64,000 nt of DNA from Elusimicrobiota bacterium (GTDB lineage: Bacteria > Elusimicrobiota > Elusimicrobia > FEN-1173): the NCBI GenBank assembly GCA_016715645.1, contig JADJZR010000011.1:1-64000 (forward strand), written 5' to 3'. The notes beneath the pieces were generated by a model. The model saw only the letters and a list, made by a program, of their open reading frames with translations, made no database searches and was not told where the DNA came from. Of the stretch, positions 1-8,698 are shown piece after piece; positions within the stretch are counted from its first letter, which is position 1, and each line of letters starts with the position of its first letter. The translations under genes and the position numbers were made by a program.

Positions 1-326
1 GTGTCCACGTCCAGCAACACGTCGCGCCCCGCCGCCAAATGGTCCCGAATCGGTTCCCACGGTGTTCCATACCCATGATTGTGAATGCGAACGTATTCCA
101 AAAAGTCCCCTGTTTCCACCTGGCGGTTGAATTCTTCGTCGGTCACAAAATAGTAATCGTGCCCATGCACTTCCCGGGGCGCGGGCGGGCGGGTTGTTTT
201 CGAAATCGACAGGCGCAGGTCGGGATTACGATCGATCAGCGCTTGGCACAACGTCCGTTTGCCCACGCCCAACGGAGCCGACAACACCATCAAGACCCCG
301 CTGAAATCGGAACCTGTGTCAGCCAT
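1..326 (-). CDS. gmk: Guanylate kinase, N-terminal part (runs off the window)
   Basis: Guanylate kinase phosphorylates GMP to GDP with ATP in the cytoplasm. The visible 108 residues start MADTGSDFSGVLMVLSAP, then carry the P-loop region APLGVGKRTL and the GMP-binding segment SKTTRPPAPRE, HGHDYYFV, FLEYVRIHNHGYGTP and VLLDVD. These follow the usual order of the family. The P-loop is slightly atypical: the common GPSG reads APLG, and the residue after the lysine is arginine. The ATG lies one base after the stop of the PilB/GspE gene, so the two are probably co-transcribed. The C-terminal half lies outside the window. Confidence 0.88.
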   Translation of the reverse strand, partial: MADTGSDFSGVLMVLSAPLGVGKRTLCQALIDRNPDLRLSISKTTRPPAPREVHGHDYYFVTDEEFNRQVETGDFLEYVRIHNHGYGTPWEPIRDHLAAGRDVLLDVD

Positions 327-327
327 G

Positions 328-2166
328 TTATTCTTCCTTTTCTTTGATCACCACGCCCAGCACTTCGGACAGCGTCGTGGTGCCCTGAAGAACTTTGATT
401 AAACCGTCTTGAACCATGGTCCGCATCCGTTGGGGCGAATGGAAGATCGCGGCGTTGCGAATGCTGTCGGCGGTCATGTCCGTCAAGGCCACGCGACGGA
501 CGGTCTCGTCCATAATCAACAGTTCATGAATGCCCATCCGCCCCTTGAACCCCGTGCCGTTGCACAGTTTGCATCCTTTGCCCAGATACACCATGGTGTC
601 GTCGGGCAATTCAAAACCGTTCATGCGGAAAATTTCTTTCTCGTCGGCGGTCGGCGCTATCGGCGCCTTGCACCCGGGGCACAATCCCCGGCACAACCTC
701 TGCGCCAACACCGCTTTAAGCGTACTGCTCACCAAATACGCCGGCGGCCCCATTTCGGCCAAGCGCGACACCGTCGACGCCGCGTCGTTGGTGTGAATCG
801 TTGACAACACCAAGTGGCCCGTCATAGCCGCTTCCATGCCAATGGTGGCGGTTTCTTTGTCGCGGATTTCGCCCACCATGATCACGTCCGGGTCCAACCG
901 CAAAAACGACCGCAACGCCGTGGCGAAATTGAACACCCGGTCTTTGCCCAGCGAAATGTCCGGGTTCACCGCCACCTGCACAATGCCGTCAATGTTGTAT
1001 TCCACCGGGTTTTCGGCGGTCAAAATCCGGATGTCGGGCCGGTTGATGTGGTTGAGACACGCATACAACGTCGTGGTTTTGCCCGACCCCGTGGGGCCCG
1101 TGACTAAAATCATCCCGAAATTCTTTTTTCCGCCCACGCCCCGCAGTTGGTCCAGCACCCGCTGAAGAATGTCCGGCAGAAATCCGATCTTTTGGATGTC
1201 CACGTTCACGTTTTTGCGGTCCAACAACCGCATGCTGGCTGATTCGCCGTACACCGTCGGAATCGTTTCCACCCGAAACTCGATGGGTCGCCCTTTGGCC
1301 ATCACCTCGATGCGGCCCGATTGGGGAATCCGCCGTTCCGTGAGGTTCATGCTTTGGCTCATGATTTTGATTTTGGCCAGAATGGCGTGGCGAAACATCC
1401 ACGGAATGCGAAACGGCGCCTCTTTTAAAAATCCGTCCACCCGAAACCGCACGATCACCCGGGACTTTTTTCCCAGTGGATCTTCGATGGGTTCCACGTG
1501 GATGTCCGACGCCTTCTGCTGAATGGCCGACAAAATAATGGCGTTGATGATCCGTTCCACTTCCGGGGCCGAGGCGTCCACTTCCAGCAGGTCGGCCTTT
1601 TTGACCATCGTTTCGACTTGGTCCGAATCCCGAAACGATTCCATGATTTCCCGGGTTTTTTCCTCGGCCACATCTTCCAACGACTGCTCGGGTTCCTGGG
1701 GCGTGTCGTCGGCCATCTGCGTTCCATATATTTTGTCCAACTCTTTAATGATGTCGTCGGGGAGGGCCAAAAATGGGCGCACTTCGTCGCCGGATTTCAT
1801 TCGGATTTCTTCCAGCAGGAGAGGATCGCGCGGGTCGGCCATGGCCACCAAAATGAACCCGTCCTCGCGAATGAACGGCAAGCAATACATTTTGCGGGCC
1901 GTGGCGTCCGACAACAGTTTGGCCACGTCCATTTGGATTTTGAGATCATCAAAATCCACCGGTTTCACTTTCCATTCCGCCGCCAACGCCTGGAGAACGG
2001 CCGACCGGTCGGCCAGGCCCATGTCCACGATCACTTGTTGAAGGGGTTTATTGTTGCGGGTGGCCTCTTCGTCGGCACGGTTAAGATCCACCGGTGCGAC
2101 AATGTGGGCGTCGGCGATGACGTCCTTAACCGTTTTGCGGGTGCCTGCGGTTGCGTTTTGCGCCAT
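328..2166 (-). CDS. Type IV pilus / type II secretion assembly ATPase (PilB/GspE family)
   Basis: This is a 612-residue hexameric secretion ATPase that would power pilus or pseudopilus assembly at the inner membrane. The N-terminal 150 residues form a T2SSE_N (MshEN) domain. The core has Walker A GPTGSGKTTTLYACL, an Asp box, Walker B DVIMVGEIRDKETA and the His box LSTIHTNDAAS. Near the C terminus a tetracysteine zinc motif (CRGLCPGC and CKLCNGTG) precedes GRMGIHELL, which is typical of PilB/GspE and argues against the retraction ATPase PilT. No other pilus or secretion genes are in the window, so PilB and GspE cannot be told apart here. A GAGG ribosome-binding site lies just before the ATG. 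Confidence 0.93.
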   Translation of the reverse strand: MAQNATAGTRKTVKDVIADAHIVAPVDLNRADEEATRNNKPLQQVIVDMGLADRSAVLQALAAEWKVKPVDFDDLKIQMDVAKLLSDATARKMYCLPFIREDGFILVAMADPRDPLLLEEIRMKSGDEVRPFLALPDDIIKELDKIYGTQMADDTPQEPEQSLEDVAEEKTREIMESFRDSDQVETMVKKADLLEVDASAPEVERIINAIILSAIQQKASDIHVEPIEDPLGKKSRVIVRFRVDGFLKEAPFRIPWMFRHAILAKIKIMSQSMNLTERRIPQSGRIEVMAKGRPIEFRVETIPTVYGESASMRLLDRKNVNVDIQKIGFLPDILQRVLDQLRGVGGKKNFGMILVTGPTGSGKTTTLYACLNHINRPDIRILTAENPVEYNIDGIVQVAVNPDISLGKDRVFNFATALRSFLRLDPDVIMVGEIRDKETATIGMEAAMTGHLVLSTIHTNDAASTVSRLAEMGPPAYLVSSTLKAVLAQRLCRGLCPGCKAPIAPTADEKEIFRMNGFELPDDTMVYLGKGCKLCNGTGFKGRMGIHELLIMDETVRRVALTDMTADSIRNAAIFHSPQRMRTMVQDGLIKVLQGTTTLSEVLGVVIKEKEE

Positions 2167-2246
2167 TCAACCTCGCCTCGTGGTGTAAAGTGTTCTTGAG
2201 ATGAGTATACCCCCCCAACCCACAAATTTCAATGGTTATTTGTGTG

Positions 2247-3467
2247 TTACCGGCGGCGGCGCGACGCGGTGGTGTGACCCCGGCTCCACACTCGATCCCA
2301 AGCCGTCTTGTGGCTGGTCTTGGGAGCTTCCAGTTTGGGTGCGATTTTGTAGGGAAAGTTCGGTGCCACCGCGCGGGGAAAGACTAGGTTGGTGAACCGC
2401 TCGATGTCTGTCACGTGGACCTGTTCCAGAGGGTCCATCAGCGTGATCGCGTCACCCACCCCGTACGCCCGGGCCGTTCGGCCCACCCGGTGAACGTAAT
2501 CTTCCGGATGTTGAGGCACGTCGTAATTAATGACGTGAGAAATATCTTTGACGTCAATGCCCCGGGCCGCGATGTCGGTGGCCACCAAAATCTGAGATTT
2601 GCCCGCCTTGAAATTGTCCATGGCCTCCGTCCGTTCCCGCTGGGTCCGGTTGGAATGAAGCACCTCCACCGGGTAACCCGCTTTTTCCAGTCGCTGGGCC
2701 AGCCGGTCGGCTCCGTGTTTGGTGCGGGTAAACACCAGCACCGACCGCATTTCCGTGTTTTTCAACAACGTAATCAACAGGTCGGTCTTTTGGTCCTGAA
2801 TGACCGGGTACAGAACCTGGCTGATGCCTTCCGCTACCGTGGCCGGGCGGGCCACTTCGATGCGGATGGGATCCTTTAGAGCGAACGCGGCAATCCGTTC
2901 CACCTCGGGAACGAGCGTGGCCGAAAACAACAAGGTCTGCCGATCCGCGGGAACCCGCTGAATGATGGATTTGATGTCCGGCAAAAAGCCCATGTCCAAC
3001 ATGCGGTCGGCTTCGTCTAACACCAGATGATCCACCCGCGCCAACGTGAACGCCCGGCTTTGCAGATGGTCCAGCAACCGCCCCGGCGTGGCCACCACCA
3101 CGTCCACCCCTTCTGATACCGCCTTTCGCTGTTGATCGTACCCCACCCCGCCCACAATGGTGGACACCTTAAACGAAGTGAATTGGGCAAGGCTCTGAAA
3201 CGTCTCGGTCACCTGCACAGCCAGTTCACGGGTGGGCACCAACACCAGCACCCGTGGACCCGGCCGACGATCTTCCGCCAAATGGGTCAAAATGGGAAGG
3301 GCAAACGCCGCCGTTTTTCCGCTCCCCGTTTGGGCCGCCCCCAACACGTCGCGTCCTTCCAGGACAAGCGGAATCGCCTGTTGTTGAATGGGGGTGGGGT
3401 CTTTCCAGCCCAACGCCTCCACCGCTCGCAAAAGATCCGATTGTAAATTTAATTCGTCAAAAGCCAT
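2247..3467 (-). CDS. rhlE: DEAD-box ATP-dependent RNA helicase (RhlE-like)
   Basis: This 406-residue RNA helicase would unwind structured RNA in the cytoplasm, in ribosome assembly or RNA decay. Motifs run in order: a Q motif near WKDPTPIQQQAIP, AQTGSGKT (I), PTRELAVQ (Ia), ATPGRLLDHL (Ib), VLDEADRMLDMGF (II), LLFSATL (III), VLVFTRTK (IV), ATDIAARGID (V) and VHRVGRTAR (VI). The C-terminal extension is short and basic (SRGHTTASRRRR), like RhlE. An AGGAG site precedes the ATG, which overlaps the end of the upstream DUF3131-type gene by 11 bases, so translation may be coupled. Confidence 0.93.
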   Translation of the reverse strand: MAFDELNLQSDLLRAVEALGWKDPTPIQQQAIPLVLEGRDVLGAAQTGSGKTAAFALPILTHLAEDRRPGPRVLVLVPTRELAVQVTETFQSLAQFTSFKVSTIVGGVGYDQQRKAVSEGVDVVVATPGRLLDHLQSRAFTLARVDHLVLDEADRMLDMGFLPDIKSIIQRVPADRQTLLFSATLVPEVERIAAFALKDPIRIEVARPATVAEGISQVLYPVIQDQKTDLLITLLKNTEMRSVLVFTRTKHGADRLAQRLEKAGYPVEVLHSNRTQRERTEAMDNFKAGKSQILVATDIAARGIDVKDISHVINYDVPQHPEDYVHRVGRTARAYGVGDAITLMDPLEQVHVTDIERFTNLVFPRAVAPNFPYKIAPKLEAPKTSHKTAWDRVWSRGHTTASRRRR

Positions 3468-4833
3468 GGGTTGCTCCTTTCAATTTTTTCTTTTTGGGCG
3501 GTTCCTTGAACGACTGGGCATCCCTTTCCGCGAAGAGTTCCATTAAACTCGGGTCCCGATGACCATAATCGGGGATTTCGCGGATCGCCCGTTGAATGTG
3601 CGGATCAGCCGCCACCGATTTCCACACCATGCCATCGTGAAGCACATTGGCTAACGACAAAAACATCATCGCTTGGTTCGCGCAGGTATAAACCTCCGAC
3701 ACCTGTCCAGTCCTCCAATCCCAACTGTCCCGAAACCCAAACGATCGCCGACGGCCTTGGTCGTTCCACGGCGCTCGAACCCCGTTTTTTTCCATTCGAC
3801 GCAGATTGTCCGCCGATTGCCGGGGATAATACACCGCCGCCAAACCCGATCCCGCGGGCACCACCACATCGTCGGTGATCTTTCCGTAGGCCAAAAATTC
3901 TTTCCCGTCAGGGCTTTCAGAAGGCGAAACCCCCCAGGCCGGCGCTCCGATCCGTTGGGCGTTCTGCCATTGAGCCCAAACAAAATGGGCCGCCGACCAC
4001 CCCAGCTCGGCCTCCGTTTCGTCGACAAAAATGCCCGTCGCCAAGGCCGGGGCCAATCCCCCCGCTCCGCCGGGAACAAAATAGGTCAAGCCGTGTTTGG
4101 TTTCCGTTTGGTGGGGCAAAGCCCCCCAACTTTCTAAAGGAACCGCGCCGGTGCCGATCCCCCACAGGTATCCAAACCGGGATTCCGAGGCCAACTCGCC
4201 GTAGTGCCACTGCCATCCCTTCTGTTGAACCTGAAACTCTTTTTTGATCAGGTTCCACCCGCCCTTGTAGAGGCCTCGATCCGGGTCATAAAGGTCGCCC
4301 CAGTTCATGGGCGTCAGCAGTTTGTCGATGCGAACCGCGCAATCGGGCACGATGCCTTTGACCACCAACAACCCGGCCGTGAGGTTGGATAACGCGTCCA
4401 CCGTTGAGAAAGAAGTTTCCGTGGACGTTAAGGTTTCCGCGTTAACCCGCGTCTCCGGAAACCCGCCTAAAAAGCGCGGCCATTTTTCCAGCGATGTCAA
4501 CACCGCTTCGATCCGGGCTTTGGCTTCCGGGTCGGGAACAAGACCCGTCCGGCCCGCCACCGCGCAGGCCGCCAAATATAAACCGGTGTTCCCCGTGGAT
4601 GTGGAAGGAGCCCGACGACTGCTATCGTAAGGCAAGCCCGTCGCGGAACTGACAAGATGAGCCAAGCACGCCCAGGTGTCCCGGTAGACGCCGGACAGAT
4701 AGCGGCGGTCTTTGGACGACAAGGGTGCCGCCACGGCGGGCCACGGGCCCGCGGTGGCGACGCCGATCAAAACCCACCCGAAAACCCAAGCGCGAACCGC
4801 GCGCCGCGTCTCGGATCGACTGTTACCAAGCAT
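3457..4833 (-). CDS. Secreted DUF3131/glycoamylase-like protein
   Basis: A 458-residue protein with an N-terminal signal sequence (basic start, hydrophobic stretch WVFGWVLIGVATAG, Ala-rich cleavage region). The mature part starts RRYLSGVYRDTWACLAHLVSSATGLPYD, reminiscent of the alpha-toroid DUF3131/glycoamylase (GH144-like) group. It also has FTPETR-like and WHYGELASESRFGYLWGIGTGAVP segments, and a C-terminal FGFRDSWDW region with repeated ADPHIQRAI-type ends. That family includes beta-1,2-glucan-active enzymes, but the substrate cannot be read from the sequence. It sits 37 bases downstream of serS and overlaps the start of rhlE. Family assignment is from pattern memory only. Confidence 0.6.
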   Translation of the reverse strand: MLGNSRSETRRAVRAWVFGWVLIGVATAGPWPAVAAPLSSKDRRYLSGVYRDTWACLAHLVSSATGLPYDSSRRAPSTSTGNTGLYLAACAVAGRTGLVPDPEAKARIEAVLTSLEKWPRFLGGFPETRVNAETLTSTETSFSTVDALSNLTAGLLVVKGIVPDCAVRIDKLLTPMNWGDLYDPDRGLYKGGWNLIKKEFQVQQKGWQWHYGELASESRFGYLWGIGTGAVPLESWGALPHQTETKHGLTYFVPGGAGGLAPALATGIFVDETEAELGWSAAHFVWAQWQNAQRIGAPAWGVSPSESPDGKEFLAYGKITDDVVVPAGSGLAAVYYPRQSADNLRRMEKNGVRAPWNDQGRRRSFGFRDSWDWRTGQVSEVYTCANQAMMFLSLANVLHDGMVWKSVAADPHIQRAIREIPDYGHRDPSLMELFAERDAQSFKEPPKKKKLKGATHGF

Positions 4834-4870
4834 TTCGGGATACGCGGATTGTCCTCACCCAGGGGCCCCG

Positions 4871-6157
4871 TTAACAAATCCGGGCAAGATGGTTGAGGTA
4901 CGGGCGGAGGGCCGACGGAACGACCACCGAACCGTCTTCTTCTTGGAAATTTTCCAGTAGGGCCGCCACTGTGCGCCCCACGGCCACGCCGGACCCGTTC
5001 AACGTGTGAAGAAGGCCCCGGGCACCGTCCGGCTTTTTATACCGAAGACCGATACGCCGCGCCTGAAAGTCCGTAAATGTTGAACACGACGAAATTTCAC
5101 GCCACTGCCCTTTCCCGCCGTTTTCGCCCGGCGCCCACACTTCCAAATCGTACGTTTTCGCCGACGAAAACCCCAAATCTCCCGCGCACAACGCCATCAC
5201 CCGATACGGCAATTCCAACCTCTGAAGCACCGCCTCCGCGTGGGCGGTGAGCCGTTCCAGTTCGGCCTCCGACTCTTCCGGCCGGACAAACCGCACCAGC
5301 TCGATTTTGTTGAACTGGTGGTTGCGCGTCAGGCCGCGAGTGTCTTTGCCGTAACTGCCCGATTCCCGCCGGAAACACGCCGTGTAAGCGCACAACGCCC
5401 GCGGCAAAGCGGACTGGTCGAGCGCTTCGTCTCGGTACAAGTTGGTCAGGGGCACTTCCGCCGTGGGAATCAAAAATAAATCGTCGTCTTTCATGGCATA
5501 CAGCTCTTCGGCGAACTTGGGAAGTTGGCCCGTGCCCGTCATGGTTTGGCGGGTGACCAGAAACGGCGGGAACACTTCCGTGTAGCCGTGTTCGGTGGTG
5601 TGCAGATCCAACATAAAATTAATCAATGCCCGTTCGAGCCGCGCGCCCACGCCCGTCAACAACGCAAATCGCGCTCCCGAAATCTTGGCCGCGCGAGCGA
5701 AATCCATCAGTCCCAGTTTCTCACCCAATTCCTGGTGGTCTTTGGGTTTAAACCCAAACGACCGCGGTGTGCCCCACCGGCGCACTTCGCGATTTTCCTC
5801 GGCGCCCCGGCCTGACGGCACCGTGCCCAGGGGCATGTTCGGCAGTTCCATGAGAGCGGCTTGAACCGCGGCGTCGCTTTCCGCGGCTCGTGTTTCCAAA
5901 GTTTTCATCCGCTCTTTCAACTCTTCCATTTCTTTCAGAAGAGGCGCGGGGTCTTTCTTTTCTCGTTTGAGTCGGCCAATTTCTTCCGCCGCTTGGTTGC
6001 GCCGGGCCCGCAACGGTTCCACTTCCGCCTGAACCGCCCGCAACGCGCTGTCCAGAGTCAACAGCTCCTCAAATTTCGGAAGCAATCGCCCTCCCCGGTT
6101 GGCCAGGGCCGCGCGAACACCGTCCGGATCCGATCGGACCCGTTTAATGTCAAGCAT
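4871..6157 (-). CDS. serS: Seryl-tRNA synthetase
   Basis: This 428-residue class II synthetase charges tRNA-Ser (and tRNA-Sec if present). The N-terminal 110 residues form the long antiparallel coiled-coil arm that contacts the tRNA variable arm. Motif 2 is FRRESGSYGKDTRGLTRNHQ and motif 3 includes LNGSGVAVGRTVAALLEN, followed by the usual VPSALRPYL end. The start MLDIKRVRSDPDGVRAAL is the classic SerS N terminus. A GGA-rich ribosome-binding site precedes the ATG. It lies 15 bases downstream of the unknown secreted-protein gene and probably belongs to the same operon. Confidence 0.97.
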   Translation of the reverse strand: MLDIKRVRSDPDGVRAALANRGGRLLPKFEELLTLDSALRAVQAEVEPLRARRNQAAEEIGRLKREKKDPAPLLKEMEELKERMKTLETRAAESDAAVQAALMELPNMPLGTVPSGRGAEENREVRRWGTPRSFGFKPKDHQELGEKLGLMDFARAAKISGARFALLTGVGARLERALINFMLDLHTTEHGYTEVFPPFLVTRQTMTGTGQLPKFAEELYAMKDDDLFLIPTAEVPLTNLYRDEALDQSALPRALCAYTACFRRESGSYGKDTRGLTRNHQFNKIELVRFVRPEESEAELERLTAHAEAVLQRLELPYRVMALCAGDLGFSSAKTYDLEVWAPGENGGKGQWREISSCSTFTDFQARRIGLRYKKPDGARGLLHTLNGSGVAVGRTVAALLENFQEEDGSVVVPSALRPYLNHLARIC

Positions 6158-6172
6158 GGAACCGTCCTTTCT

Positions 6173-6922
6173 CTATTTCTTCGGCTTTCGCAAGTTGATG
6201 AGCGGGTTTTGGATCGGGAACTGTTTGACGGGAAACCGGCGAAGCGTAAACGAATAGTCGCCTGTTTCTGAAACCCGTTCCGTCACTTCCGCCAATTCGG
6301 TCAACACAATGGGATTGGTGCCGGACAATATTTTTTTCTCCGCCAAGGCCGGCTGGTCCAAGGGAACCACCGTGCGGACAACAACAAACGATTTCTTGCC
6401 CAACAACTTTCCCGGCTGAACAGCGACTTTGGGCGACTTGATCCCGTTCAACGCCACCGCCGTGGTGGAGACCCCCACATACTCTAAGGCCACAAAGGGA
6501 ACGTCTTGAAAATAATCAAACTTCACCGATTCCATCCAAGGGAATCCTTTGCGGCTCAAAAACATAACGTATTGCGTCGCCTCTTTGTCCGATGTGATTT
6601 TGTTCACGTAAGGAGCGAATTCTTTTGTGACATGAATGTTCGTGCCCGACGGGTTGGGATCCTTGGCTTCCTCGGGCCCTTGGACAACCAGGGAACTGAC
6701 GGCCCCTTCCCCGGGCGTTAATTCTTTGGACAAATCAAGAAACTTGATCCCTTTTTTCAAAAAAGGCAATTGGCCGTAAAAATAAGCCGACATGTCTTTG
6801 TAAAAAACGGTTTCTGAAATGACTTTGGGAACCTCCTCCACGGCCTCCTTGGCCCCCGCGACGCCCGTCCAAACCCAACCCGCCCCCCACAACAACCCCA
6901 CAACGAACAGTGATTTTTTCAT
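6173..6922 (-). CDS. Unrecognised secreted protein, 249 residues
   Basis: I do not recognise this gene. The product starts MKKSLFVVGLLWGAGWVWTG followed by VAGAKEA, a clear Sec signal peptide, so the protein is exported. The rest has no transmembrane stretch and no cysteine-rich or enzyme-like motif I can name; it is rich in Lys/Val/Pro with beta-type patterns (TAVALNGIKSPKVAVQPGK). A strong ribosome-binding site (GGGAGGA) precedes the ATG. It is followed 15 bases on by serS. A periplasmic or outer-surface structural role is possible but not supported by any motif. Confidence 0.75.
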   Translation of the reverse strand: MKKSLFVVGLLWGAGWVWTGVAGAKEAVEEVPKVISETVFYKDMSAYFYGQLPFLKKGIKFLDLSKELTPGEGAVSSLVVQGPEEAKDPNPSGTNIHVTKEFAPYVNKITSDKEATQYVMFLSRKGFPWMESVKFDYFQDVPFVALEYVGVSTTAVALNGIKSPKVAVQPGKLLGKKSFVVVRTVVPLDQPALAEKKILSGTNPIVLTELAEVTERVSETGDYSFTLRRFPVKQFPIQNPLINLRKPKK

Positions 6923-7030
6923 GGTTCCTCCCTTGAGATGACAGAATGATACACCGCGATGCCGGTTAGACGCAAGTCTTTTTAGGGGCCAGCCCCAGAA
7001 TCGTCAGGTGTTTAGGAGGCGGAATCTCGA

Positions 7031-8698
7031 TTAGCGCAAAAGGTTGAGGTTGGCCTGGGCTTGGGTGTCGTCGGGCTCGAGCAGAAGATATTGTTCCAAA
7101 GAGCGCCGCGCGCCGGTTCGGTCGCTTTTCGCATACTGAATGTCCGCTTGGGTTCGGAACATTGTGGACAATATTGGTGGCCGCGCCGAAGCACGCCCTT
7201 CTGTCCAGGGGGCCAACACCGCCAGGGCCTCTTCGTATTGGCCCAACTTAAACATTACGCTCGCTAACAAAAGATCCGTTTGCGGCCGGCCTGGATTCAT
7301 GGCCCTTGACGTTTTTAACAAAGGGAGAGCTTTAGCGTCGTCGCCCCTTTCGTGATACAAAAGGGCCAGATTGTACCTTACCACCGACGACGTCGGATGA
7401 CGAAGGGCCCATAGATACATCTTTTCGTCGGTGTTGCGAACGGCCGTGTTCCATTGGGACATGCCCATCCAAAACAATCCCAGGAAAACCGGGACCCACT
7501 TCAATCGAGCTTTCTTCCCTCCCGCCTCAAACGCCTCGGACGGACCTTCAAAAAGAACGCTCACACCCACGCACAGGGCCATGGCCGGAACGTAGGCCCA
7601 ATGGTCCAACATCAACGCGTTGGTGGCCAGCAAGGGGACCTTCGTCCCCAGAGATAGTCCCGCCCACGCCGCCAGCGGCCACGCCTTGAGAAGCGGAGAG
7701 ACGCTCTCGTTCAGAGAGACCTCCGGTCCCCTCCTATTAAACGAAATGAGGACCGGCCACGCCTTAACCAACAGAAAAATAATAAGGGCCAGAACCGCCA
7801 GACCGGCCAAAGTCATCTGTGTGAATGAAAACACCATGCGCCGATGGGAATGCAAATCCACGGGCACCAGAAGAATCCGTCCATACTCCACTAACACGCT
7901 GGGCAGTTCTTGAACAAAAAAAGGAACGATTTGATTCATTGCAAGCGGGATATCCCCAGAAACCGCCAGGGCCCGGACCGGAAAATACACAGCCCACCCC
8001 GCCAACGCCGTTGCCGCAAAAAGAAGACCCGACCGGCATCGTAGCCGAGGAACCACCGCCGCCGCCATCAAAGGCGCGACCACGCCGCTCTCCTTTGAAA
8101 AAGCGGCCAATAAACAAAACAAACCGCCCGCCAAGTCCGATCGACGCGTTCCCTGTTGAGTCGCGATCACCGCCGCGAGAGTGAACAGAGCGGCCATCAG
8201 TTCCGCCCGACCCGCAATGATCAACAACTGTTCGACACCGATGGGGTGAACAACAAAAAGGATCCCGGCCGTCAACGCGGTGTCGAACCGCACCCCCGCC
8301 CGGCGCGACGCGACAAACAACAGACACGCCGTGGCAATGTGCAAAAAGAGATTGGTGAAATGAAACCCCCACGGGCGCGCGCCCCACACGCGATAATCCG
8401 CCATGTTAAGCACAGACTGCAACGGTCGGTAGTAGGGGTCGCCTTTCCCGTCAAAAACGTCGTGGGTGAAAAAGTGCTGGAGGTGGTCGATTGAAACCGA
8501 TTGGACCCGCGGGTTGGCTTCGATCATCTCGTGGTCGTCCCACAAAAAACCGGCCCGAAAAATACCGCTGAACGCGATCAGCCCAAACACGGCGATCGCC
8601 GCGAACGCTGGCCAGGGGGAACAGTTACGATTCCGGCTACAACCGTGCCGGAATGACGAGAAAAAACCAATCAATTCGAAGTGATGGCGGAACGTCAA
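7031..8698 (-). CDS. TMTC-like multi-spanning membrane protein with C-terminal TPRs
   Basis: A 555-residue protein with about ten hydrophobic segments and a C-terminal TPR region ([52 protein letters not shown]). The early loop [17 protein letters not shown] followed by [14 protein letters not shown] resembles the catalytic loop of GT-C glycosyltransferases of the TMTC/PMT type, so a lipid-linked sugar transferase is plausible. The only start giving the full length is TTG at 8698, overlapping the gyrA stop as TTGA. The first 30 residues include an in-frame palindrome (8630-8654), so the true start may be downstream, for example TTG at 8674. Confidence 0.7.
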   Translation of the reverse strand: MTFRHHFELIGFFSSFRHGCSRNRNCSPWPAFAAIAVFGLIAFSGIFRAGFLWDDHEMIEANPRVQSVSIDHLQHFFTHDVFDGKGDPYYRPLQSVLNMADYRVWGARPWGFHFTNLFLHIATACLLFVASRRAGVRFDTALTAGILFVVHPIGVEQLLIIAGRAELMAALFTLAAVIATQQGTRRSDLAGGLFCLLAAFSKESGVVAPLMAAAVVPRLRCRSGLLFAATALAGWAVYFPVRALAVSGDIPLAMNQIVPFFVQELPSVLVEYGRILLVPVDLHSHRRMVFSFTQMTLAGLAVLALIIFLLVKAWPVLISFNRRGPEVSLNESVSPLLKAWPLAAWAGLSLGTKVPLLATNALMLDHWAYVPAMALCVGVSVLFEGPSEAFEAGGKKARLKWVPVFLGLFWMGMSQWNTAVRNTDEKMYLWALRHPTSSVVRYNLALLYHERGDDAKALPLLKTSRAMNPGRPQTDLLLASVMFKLGQYEEALAVLAPWTEGRASARPPILSTMFRTQADIQYAKSDRTGARRSLEQYLLLEPDDTQAQANLNLLR

